A stretch of 64,000 nt of DNA from Agrobacterium larrymoorei. GTDB taxonomy: Bacteria > Pseudomonadota > Alphaproteobacteria > Rhizobiales > Rhizobiaceae. The translations under genes and the position numbers were made by a program. The notes beneath the pieces are model-generated. The model was not told the DNA's origin and did no database searches. It saw only the letters and a program-made list of their open reading frames with translations. The stretch is from NCBI RefSeq assembly GCF_013322225.1, contig NZ_JAAMFB010000006.1, forward strand, positions 62,001-126,000, in the 5' to 3' direction. Below are positions 57,713-64,000 of this stretch, in pieces (the first letter of the stretch is position 1; each line of letters begins with the position of its first letter).

Positions 57713-58723
57713 ATGAAACCTGAAAAGCTGCTGAACCCGACGCCGAAAGGGTTGTATTGCCCCGTTGGCGATTTCTATGTCGACCCCGTGCGGCCTGTGC
57801 CGCGTGCGCTGATAACCCACGGACATTCCGACCATGCACGGGCAGGGCATGAAAAGGTTCTGGCGACGCGCCAGACGCTCGACATCATGCGCATACGTTA
57901 TGGCGAGGATTTCACCGCCAGCGAACAGGCCATCGGTTTCGGCGAATATGTGGATGTGAACGGGGTGAGGGTCGGCTTTCATCCGGCAGGCCATGTTCTC
58001 GGATCGGCGCAAATTTCCATCGAACATGATGGGACGCGCATCGTCGCGTCGGGCGATTACAAGCGCGGAGTGGACCCGACCTGCGCGCCTTTCGAACCAG
58101 TGCCGTGCGATGTGTTCATCACCGAGGCTACTTTCGGTCTGCCCGTCTTTCACCACCCTGCACCCGGCCGCGAGATTGCCAAGCTCCTGACCTCCATCAA
58201 GCAGTTTCCAGAGCGAACCCATCTTGTCGGCGCCTATTCGCTGGGCAAGGCGCAGCGCGTCCTGAGGCTTCTGCTGGACAACGGTTATTCCGGACCCGTC
58301 TATATCCACGGCGCACTGGCAAAGCTCTGCGATTACTACATCAGCCAGGGGATTGATCTCGGCGATATCCGCCCTGCGACGCTCGAAAAAAGCAATCCCG
58401 AACTCTTCAAAGGCGCCATCGTCGTTGGCCCGCCATCCGCGTTTCAGGAGAAATGGGCGCGCCGCTTCAACGAACCGCTCATCGCTTTCGCATCCGGCTG
58501 GATGATGGTGCGTCAGCGCGCCAAGCAGGGCGGCGTGGAACTGCCGCTGGTGATATCCGATCATTGCGACTGGCCGGAACTGCTGGAAACGATCAAGGAG
58601 GTCTCACCATCGCAAGTCTGGGTAACGCATGGCCGCGAGGAGGCGCTGGTCCGCTGGTGTGAGTTGCAGGGCATTCCGGCACGTCCGCTGCATCTGGTCG
58701 GTTATGAAGATGAGGGAGACTAA
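57713..58723 (+). CDS. Ligase-associated MBL-fold DNA exonuclease
   Basis: 336 residues from ATG 57713. Metallo-beta-lactamase fold with ALITHGHSDHARAGH (about 35-47), GFHPAGHVLGSAQI, and GDYKRGVDPTCAPFEPVPCDVFITEATFG, plus beta-CASP features HLVGAYSLGKAQRVLRLL and VISDHCDWPELLETI. This combination is the DNA exonuclease encoded with bacterial ATP-dependent DNA ligases. It is 4 bases upstream of the ligase gene, so the two are one operon. Expected to trim DNA ends for repair. Confidence 0.92.
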   Translation: MKPEKLLNPTPKGLYCPVGDFYVDPVRPVPRALITHGHSDHARAGHEKVLATRQTLDIMRIRYGEDFTASEQAIGFGEYVDVNGVRVGFHPAGHVLGSAQISIEHDGTRIVASGDYKRGVDPTCAPFEPVPCDVFITEATFGLPVFHHPAPGREIAKLLTSIKQFPERTHLVGAYSLGKAQRVLRLLLDNGYSGPVYIHGALAKLCDYYISQGIDLGDIRPATLEKSNPELFKGAIVVGPPSAFQEKWARRFNEPLIAFASGWMMVRQRAKQGGVELPLVISDHCDWPELLETIKEVSPSQVWVTHGREEALVRWCELQGIPARPLHLVGYEDEGD

Positions 58724-58727
58724 GGCC

Positions 58728-60359
58728 ATGAAATCCTTCGCAACCCTTCTGGATCGCCTCGTCCTCACCCCATCCCGAAACGGCAAGCTCAAGCTGCTCA
58801 CCGACTACTTCCGCGACACGCCGGACCCGGATCGCGGCTATGGCCTTGCGGCGATAGCGGGCACGCTGGACCTCAAGGGTGTAAAGCCTGCCATGCTGCG
58901 TGAACTGGTGCTGGAGCGCATGGATGACGTGCTGTTTCGCTACTCTTACGATTACGTCGGCGATCTGGCCGAGACCATTTCCCTTGTCTGGGACACCAGC
59001 CAGAACGCCGATCAACCGCCAGCGGACGATCCCGGCCTTGGTGAAGTCGTGCGACAGATGAATTCGCTCGGCAAAACGGAAATACGGTCCGCCGTCCGCG
59101 ACCTGTTGAACCGTCTTGACACCTCCTCGCGCTTTGCTTTCCTCAAGCTCGTCACCGGCGGGCTGCGCATCGGTGTATCCGCCCGGCTGGCGCGGCAGGC
59201 GCTCGCGGATTTCGCAGGCAAGGACATCGTCGAGATAGAAACGCTCTGGCATGGTCTTGAGCCGCCCTACGAAACATTATTCGCGTGGCTGGAAGGCAAG
59301 ACGGATCGCCCGGTTCTGGCCACCCCCGCCATCTTTCACTCCGTCATGCTGTCCACCCCCGTGGGCGATAACGATCTGCAAAACCTCGATCCACAGGATT
59401 TCGTCGCCGAATGGAAATGGGACGGCATTCGTGTCCAGCTTTCGCGGGCAGGGGATACGCGAAAGCTCTATTCCCGTTCAGGCGACGATATTTCTGGTGC
59501 CTTTCCCGACATTCTGGAGGCGGCCAATTTCGATGGCGTCATCGACGGCGAGCTCCTGATCGGCGGCACCGCACGCTCCAACAGTTCCACGCGCACCTTT
59601 TCCGACCTGCAGCAGCGCCTTAATCGCAAGACGGTAACGGGCAGGATGATGGAGGATTACCCCGCCTTCCTCCGCGCTTACGACCTTCTGTTCAAGGGCG
59701 ATGAGGATATTCGTGCGCAAGCGTTTCTGGAGCGGCGAAAGAGCTTGGATGAGCTTATCGACAAGGCTCCACACGACCGCTTCGATCTATCCCCCTTCGT
59801 GCCGTTTTCGAGCTGGCAGCAGCTGGACGACCTGCGCAAGGTTCCGCCTGATCCCGTCATCGAAGGTGTGATGATAAAGCGCAAGGACAGCATCTATCAG
59901 GCTGGCCGTGCCAAGGGACCGTGGTTCAAGTGGAAGCGCGATCCGTTCAATATCGATGCGGTAATGATGTATGCGCAGCGCGGCCACGGTAAACGCTCCA
60001 GCTACTATTCCGATTTCACCTTCGGCGTCTGGTCGGAAGGAGAGGAAGGCGAGCAGCTGGTACCGGTTGGAAAGGCCTATTTCGGCTTTACCGATGCGGA
60101 ACTGGAGATCCTCGACAAGTTCGTGCGGGATAACACGGTGGAACGTTTCGGGCCTGTGAGAGCCGTTCGCGCAAAGCCGGATTTCGGCTTCGTGCTGGAA
60201 ATCGCCTTCGAGGGTATTGCGCGCTCCAACCGCCACAAATCCGGCGTCGCAATGCGTTTCCCCCGTATTGCCCGGTTGCGTGCGGACAAGCTGCCATCGG
60301 AGGCGGATCGGCTCTCTACATTGGTGGCGATGATCGATGAGAAGGCGGGCGCGTCCTGA
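58728..60359 (+). CDS. ATP-dependent DNA ligase
   Basis: 543 residues from ATG 58728, with AGGGAG and AAGG upstream. N-terminal DNA-binding domain (about 1-200), then the nucleotidyltransferase motif I EWKWDGIRVQL with the AMP-accepting Lys near 229, motif III GVIDGELLIGG, motif IV EGVMIKR and motif V GPWFKWKRDP. The OB-fold domain follows. Bacterial ligases of this class act in repair, distinct from the NAD-dependent replicative LigA. The usual companion helicase and phosphoesterase genes are not adjacent. Confidence 0.94.
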   Translation: MKSFATLLDRLVLTPSRNGKLKLLTDYFRDTPDPDRGYGLAAIAGTLDLKGVKPAMLRELVLERMDDVLFRYSYDYVGDLAETISLVWDTSQNADQPPADDPGLGEVVRQMNSLGKTEIRSAVRDLLNRLDTSSRFAFLKLVTGGLRIGVSARLARQALADFAGKDIVEIETLWHGLEPPYETLFAWLEGKTDRPVLATPAIFHSVMLSTPVGDNDLQNLDPQDFVAEWKWDGIRVQLSRAGDTRKLYSRSGDDISGAFPDILEAANFDGVIDGELLIGGTARSNSSTRTFSDLQQRLNRKTVTGRMMEDYPAFLRAYDLLFKGDEDIRAQAFLERRKSLDELIDKAPHDRFDLSPFVPFSSWQQLDDLRKVPPDPVIEGVMIKRKDSIYQAGRAKGPWFKWKRDPFNIDAVMMYAQRGHGKRSSYYSDFTFGVWSEGEEGEQLVPVGKAYFGFTDAELEILDKFVRDNTVERFGPVRAVRAKPDFGFVLEIAFEGIARSNRHKSGVAMRFPRIARLRADKLPSEADRLSTLVAMIDEKAGAS

Positions 60360-60470
60360 GGGTTGAAATCTCCGGGGCCAGCGCCGAAACTTTCCAAAGC
60401 TTAAGTGGACAAATGCCCGAAATTAGTGATGAAATAAAATCAAGCTGAAAACGCCGAGTGGGTCGCATTT

Positions 60471-61421
60471 ATGAAAAATGGGCTTATCCATACTTCTGTT
60501 TCTTCCATCATCGGTGACGGGTTGACGCGTCGCGGGTTTCTTTCCGCATCGGCAGGTGTCGCGGCCATGGCGCTTTCGCCCGTGCAGGCGGTGGCGGAAC
60601 TCGCTGCACCGGAAACATTGCCTCTGGAAAGCGATGATTACGCCTTTGCGCGGGAGCGTTTTCATACGCATCTGCTACGCAAGATGGCAGCACCGGAAAA
60701 ATCAGAGCCGTTGGGCGCGGCACCCGGCGCCCGGCATGTGACGTATCCGGGCGGGCCGCATGGTTCGATTGAGCTTGTCGCCTGGCTTTCGCACTACGAG
60801 CCAGCCAAATCGCTGAAACCTGCGGTTCTTTTCCTGCATGGCGGCAATGCTACCGGTGTTGGTCATTGGGAACTGATGAAGCCCTTTTGGGAGGCGGGTT
60901 TCGTGGTTTTGCTGCCATCGTTCCGCGGAGAAAACGGGCAGGAGGGTAACTATTCCGGCTTTTACGATGAAACTTCGGACGCGCTCGCTGCCGCAAGCTA
61001 CCTCGAAAGCCTGCCGGGGATCGACAGGGAGCGGCTGTTTCTCGCGGGGCACTCCAATGGCGGCACCCTGTCTTTGCTGGCATCCATGACACGCAGGTTC
61101 AGGGCGTCGGTACCGATCTCCGCAGGCGTCAATTCGTGGCGCTATTTCAACCGTTATTCGGACGAAATCTGCTTCGATGGCACCGATCCGAAAGAGTTCA
61201 TCATGCGCTCCTCGGTCTGTTTCGGCCCCAGCCTGAAATGCCCGACCCTGCTTTTACGCGGTATGGAAGAGCGTCCTTTCGATGCCGACCACCGGCTATT
61301 GATGGACAGGGCGCGCTCCGCCGGGATGCATATTTCCCACCGGCTTTTGCCGGGAACACACAATGGTGTCGTGCCGGGTGCGGTTGTGGAAAGCATTCGC
61401 TTCTTCAACGAGTTCGCATAA
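60471..61421 (+). CDS. Tat-exported alpha/beta hydrolase (dienelactone-hydrolase or peptidase-S9-like)
   Basis: 316 residues. Tat signal DGLTRRGFLSASAGVAAMAL (about 17-36). The alpha/beta fold follows: oxyanion FLHGGNATGVGHWEL, catalytic Ser in LFLAGHSNGGTLSLLAS (about 193), acid likely in RGMEERPFDADH (about 264) and the His in LLPGTHNGVVPG (about 290). The pattern is that of dienelactone-hydrolase or S9-like esterases in the periplasm. Substrate unknown. Confidence 0.85.
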   Translation: MKNGLIHTSVSSIIGDGLTRRGFLSASAGVAAMALSPVQAVAELAAPETLPLESDDYAFARERFHTHLLRKMAAPEKSEPLGAAPGARHVTYPGGPHGSIELVAWLSHYEPAKSLKPAVLFLHGGNATGVGHWELMKPFWEAGFVVLLPSFRGENGQEGNYSGFYDETSDALAAASYLESLPGIDRERLFLAGHSNGGTLSLLASMTRRFRASVPISAGVNSWRYFNRYSDEICFDGTDPKEFIMRSSVCFGPSLKCPTLLLRGMEERPFDADHRLLMDRARSAGMHISHRLLPGTHNGVVPGAVVESIRFFNEFA

Positions 61422-61516
61422 CCGCGCATATTTGTCCAAAACCTTGCGGTTTCTCCAGCCTCGCGCCAGCCGGGCTTGGCATTGTTGCGCCAATGCTATC
61501 AATGTGAAGCGGCTCA

Positions 61517-62401
61517 ATGAAATCACTCGCCTCAAAAGCCATCCGACGCTTCGTCTGCGTTTTCAGCCTGCTTCCGCTTCTGAGCGGCTGCCTTTTCGTG
61601 ACGGATACGAGCCGCATGAATGCCGATGTCTTCGTGCAGGAAACCGCGCCTGTTTTCCAGTTCAACAATGTCGGCTCCATTCCGCGCCAGCCTCTGCCGC
61701 CGACGCCGGGGTCGATCAACAGCCGCCCGCCGGATCTTTTCCGCTCGCAGTTCCAGCAGCTTTACGGCCCGCCGACGACCGCAAGACCAGCGCCCGCCAT
61801 GTCTCCGGCCTATACCGACCGCAGCGTAGGCTATGGTCTGCCGGTCAGCAATCCGCTGCACCGTGTCATGTATGACGTGGTTCGTGACGAAGATCATACG
61901 CTTCCTGCCATTCCCTATAGCCGGGTTGATCCCCGCTATCTGCGGCAGGAAGTCAGTTATCAGTCTGCGGAAGCTCCCGGCACAATCGTCGTCGATACGA
62001 GGCAGCATTTCCTCTACCTCGTTCAGCCGGGCGGCAAGGCCGTGCGTTACGGCGTAGGGCTAGGACGCGATGGTTATGCCTGGGCCGGTCGCGGCAAGAT
62101 ACAATGGAAGGCCAAGTGGCCGCGCTGGACGCCGCCCAACGAAATGGTGGCGCGACAACCGGAGCTGGCTTCGATTTCGGCCAGTAATGGCGGCATGGTT
62201 CCCGGCCTGAACAACCCGCTCGGTGCGCGGGCTCTTTACATTTTCAAGGACGGCAAGGACACGCTCTACCGCGTCCACGGCACACCGGATTGGCAATCGG
62301 TCGGCAAGGCGACCTCTTCCGGCTGCGTGCGCATGTTCAATCAGGATGTGATCGATCTGTACGAGCGCGTGCCGCAGGGTGCGCCAATTGTGGTTATCTG
62401 A
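61517..62401 (+). CDS. L,D-transpeptidase (YkuD) lipoprotein
   Basis: 294 residues. Signal with lipobox LSGC (Cys25), a Pro-rich linker (about 50-105), and a YkuD domain (about 145-294). The catalytic motif is HGTPDWQSVGKATSSGCVRMFNQD, with His near 255 and Cys near 272. It should form 3-3 peptidoglycan crosslinks or attach proteins. Alphaproteobacterial Rhizobiales rely heavily on such crosslinks. A close paralogue follows in tandem. Confidence 0.92.
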   Translation: MKSLASKAIRRFVCVFSLLPLLSGCLFVTDTSRMNADVFVQETAPVFQFNNVGSIPRQPLPPTPGSINSRPPDLFRSQFQQLYGPPTTARPAPAMSPAYTDRSVGYGLPVSNPLHRVMYDVVRDEDHTLPAIPYSRVDPRYLRQEVSYQSAEAPGTIVVDTRQHFLYLVQPGGKAVRYGVGLGRDGYAWAGRGKIQWKAKWPRWTPPNEMVARQPELASISASNGGMVPGLNNPLGARALYIFKDGKDTLYRVHGTPDWQSVGKATSSGCVRMFNQDVIDLYERVPQGAPIVVI

Positions 62402-62596
62402 TCACTAGCGCCGGTAAATGAGAGAAGGCTGGGCCAATGTTGCATCGCTGCAACTGGCCTTATGTATGTATTAACCACTATACCAATACGTCAGTAAGCG
62501 TGGAACAAATGACGTACAGCGAGATTGAAGGGCTGGTCCTGCGCGTAAGTTCGCGAGCCCGCCCCCGATCGCTTCCGATGTGAGAAAACCGGCCTT

Positions 62597-63334
62597 ATGA
62601 TGAGCACCGACACAAACTTTTCCAGACGTACCTTCCTTTCCCTTCTCGGCCTTTCGTCCGCATCGCTTTTGGCGGGTTGCGCGTCTTCCGGCGTCAGACC
62701 TTACAACAGCGCGCAGCCTGCAAGCTTTGCGGGCGGCATGGCGAATGATTTCCGCCAGATGTTCTCTTCCGGCATTTCCGATGCCGAGCTTGCCGTGATG
62801 TATGGCTCCATGGAAGATGGCGGCTTCGTCATCCCCGCCGTGCCATACCAGAAGATCGATTCCCGCTATTATCGCCAGCGCGTGGTCGATCCCACGGGGG
62901 AACGTCCCGGTACGGTCGTGGTCGATACCCGCTCGCGTTTCCTCTATGTGGTAGAGCAGGGCGGCTCCGCCATGCGCTACGGCGTCGGCATCGGCCGAGA
63001 AGGCTTTGCATGGTCGGGTGAGGGCGTCATCCAGTGGCGTCAGAAGTGGCCGAAGTGGACCCCGCCAGACGAGATGGTTGCCCGTCAGCCGGAACTCACC
63101 AAATATTCCGCCAAGAACGGCGGCATGCAGCCGGGTCTTAAGAACCCGCTTGGTGCCCGTGCGCTCTACATCTTCCAGAACGGTCAGGACACGCTCTACC
63201 GCCTGCATGGCTCTCCAGAGTGGAATTCCATTGGAAAAGCCGTCTCCTCCGGCTGCGTGCGCCTGATGAACCAGGACATCATCGACCTCTACGACCGCGT
63301 GCCGAACAAGGCGCGTGTGGTGGTCTGGCAGTAA
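62597..63334 (+). CDS. Second L,D-transpeptidase (YkuD), Tat-type lipoprotein
   Basis: 245 residues. The signal combines twin arginines and a lipobox (NFSRRTFLSLLG, LLAGC with Cys28), so export through Tat followed by lipidation is likely. The YkuD domain is nearly identical to the previous gene product: [36 protein letters not shown] and HGSPEWNSIGKAVSSGCVRL with His and Cys. The linker is much shorter. Followed by a strong terminator. Confidence 0.93.
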   Translation: MMSTDTNFSRRTFLSLLGLSSASLLAGCASSGVRPYNSAQPASFAGGMANDFRQMFSSGISDAELAVMYGSMEDGGFVIPAVPYQKIDSRYYRQRVVDPTGERPGTVVVDTRSRFLYVVEQGGSAMRYGVGIGREGFAWSGEGVIQWRQKWPKWTPPDEMVARQPELTKYSAKNGGMQPGLKNPLGARALYIFQNGQDTLYRLHGSPEWNSIGKAVSSGCVRLMNQDIIDLYDRVPNKARVVVWQ

Positions 63335-63352
63335 GCTATTCGCATTTCGATA

Positions 63353-63400
63353 ATGACAAAGCCTCAGGCAGCGAGCGCAGCCTGGGGCTTTGTCATTTCT
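63353..63400 (+). terminator. Terminator after the second L,D-transpeptidase gene
   Basis: ATGACAAAGCCTCAGGC pairs with GCCTGGGGCTTTGTCAT over 17 bases (one wobble), loop of 10, then TTCT. A strong stem-loop about 20 bases after the stop. Confidence 0.82.
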
Positions 63401-63452
63401 CGCAGATTATACAATTATTGATTGATTTTTTCTGTATCGCCGCGATATCCTG

Positions 63453-63827
63453 TTGCCATCGAAATGCGAGATTTCCATCTTGGTCAGCGTGCCGAAAATT
63501 TCAGCCAGTTCCGACGATCCCGAAGATGTGCCGCCGCAAGTACAAGTGGTTGACCGCAAATTGACCTGGGTCGCATATCTTCTGCACCTGTTGGGTGGTG
63601 GAGGACTATTCGGGCTGCATCGGTTTTACCTGGGCTCCTATCGCTCCGCCAAGATTCAGCTTGCCATTGGCGCACTTTCGCTTCTGCTGCCGTTTTTCAT
63701 CGGTCGCAACATTATAGTCGACATGCTCTTTTATGTGGCCATGACGTGGTACATCGTCGATCTGTTTTTGATACCGAAAATGGTGCGCGAGAAAAACGCC
63801 ATCGCTTCGGAGACGCATTCGTCCTAG
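63453..63827 (+). CDS. TM2-domain-like small membrane protein
   Basis: Up to 124 residues. Start uncertain: TTG at 63453 gives the full length, and a GTG at 63489 is an alternative; no good ribosome site. Residues about 35-115 hold two to three hydrophobic helices with WVAYLLHLLGGGGLFGLHRFYLGSYRSAKIQLAIGAL, the TM2-type motif GxxGxHRFYLG, and VAMTWYIVDLFLIPKMVREKN. TM2 proteins are small, of unknown function. The stop overlaps the stop of the convergent MarR gene. Confidence 0.8.
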   Translation: MPSKCEISILVSVPKISASSDDPEDVPPQVQVVDRKLTWVAYLLHLLGGGGLFGLHRFYLGSYRSAKIQLAIGALSLLLPFFIGRNIIVDMLFYVAMTWYIVDLFLIPKMVREKNAIASETHSS

Positions 63828-64000
63828 GCTTTTACCAGATTGTCCCTGAGTGCGTTTAGCCGGTCCCTCAGTGCGCCAAGCTCATCAAGACTGCATCCCG
63901 TCGCTTCTCCGATCGAGCGCATCACGTCGACTGCCTTTTTCTTCAACTCCGCACCATCCGGTGTAAGCGCGATCAACACCTGGCGCTCATCCACCGTGCC
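63824..64000 (-). CDS. MarR/OhrR-like regulator (5' part outside window)
   Basis: The last 58 codons of a minus-strand gene: DERQVLIALTPDGAELKKKAVDVMRSIGE, then LDELGALRDRLNALRDNLVKA and TAG. The D-E-R wing followed by 'LTxxGxxLxxxA' and a C-terminal helix reading LRxxLxxLRxNL matches OhrR-type MarR regulators of peroxide response. The DNA-binding helix is outside the window, so the family call is provisional. Confidence 0.7.
   Translation of the reverse strand, partial: GTVDERQVLIALTPDGAELKKKAVDVMRSIGEATGCSLDELGALRDRLNALRDNLVKA

Overview
The window looks like a circular-chromosome segment of an Agrobacterium/Rhizobium-group alphaproteobacterium (Hyphomicrobiales). The signs are moderately high GC, a CcrM-type cell-cycle methyltransferase, a GntR-family BioR with its TTATCTATAA boxes beside bioY, a betI-betB-betA choline cluster, the R. 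etli-type asparaginase, and several short families typical of rhizobia (DUF1284, DUF3750, DUF1499). No phage, transposase, CRISPR array or rRNA was seen. The host assignment rests on gene content and motif recognition, not on a search.

Layout. 1-6.2 kb: a minus-strand run, thrC - M16 peptidase - RimJ-like acetyltransferase - large PAS/GGDEF/EAL protein (cut by the window edge). 6.4-10.4 kb: lipoprotein, HigBA-type toxin-antitoxin pair, HAD phosphatase, bioR, two BioR boxes, bioY and a translationally coupled DUF1284 gene. 10.4-16.4 kb: a secreted four-repeat protein, ccrM, a second HAD phosphatase, mutY, a DUF721/DciA-like gene and a DsbA-like thioredoxin. 16.5-25.4 kb: smc, a chemoreceptor, ppdK and a small lipoprotein. 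25.7-30.4 kb: DUF1499 protein, DCC-type oxidoreductase, MBL hydrolase, tRNA-Gln(UUG), a YcxB-like membrane protein, a lipoprotein, tRNA-Pro(CGG) and a 25-residue membrane peptide gene.

30.4-38.1 kb is a complete sulfate module: cysH-cysD-cysN on the minus strand, divergent from sbp-cysT-cysW-cysA on the plus strand, sharing a roughly 500-bp control region with a LysR-type TTGAA-N11-TTCAA site. 38.1-43.3 kb is accessory: a double palindromic repeat, an unannotated small ORF with a near-perfect Shine-Dalgarno and its own terminator, a TumE/TumA-type TA pair, a quinone oxidoreductase, a GNAT, an EAL-CBS-GGDEF protein and an orphan ParD-like antitoxin. 43.7-48.2 kb carries betI-betB and betA, with a TA pair on the opposite strand lodged between betB and betA. 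48.2-55.4 kb: ParDE-type TA pair, ClC chloride transporter, DUF3750, asparaginase, GST, a PAS-GAF-GGDEF cyclase and another HigBA-type TA pair. 55.5-64 kb: a MarR repressor divergent from a DHA2 drug exporter, a ligase-associated exonuclease with ATP-dependent DNA ligase, a Tat-exported hydrolase, two tandem L,D-transpeptidases, a TM2-like protein and the end of an OhrR/MarR-like regulator.

Main themes: core housekeeping genes are interleaved with five complete TA pairs and one orphan antitoxin; three c-di-GMP proteins occur; and several intergenic regions hold structured elements. The most unusual is the small ORF and stem-loop unit at 38454-38640. The functions of that unit, the 25-residue peptide, DUF1284 and the four-repeat protein are unknown from sequence alone.
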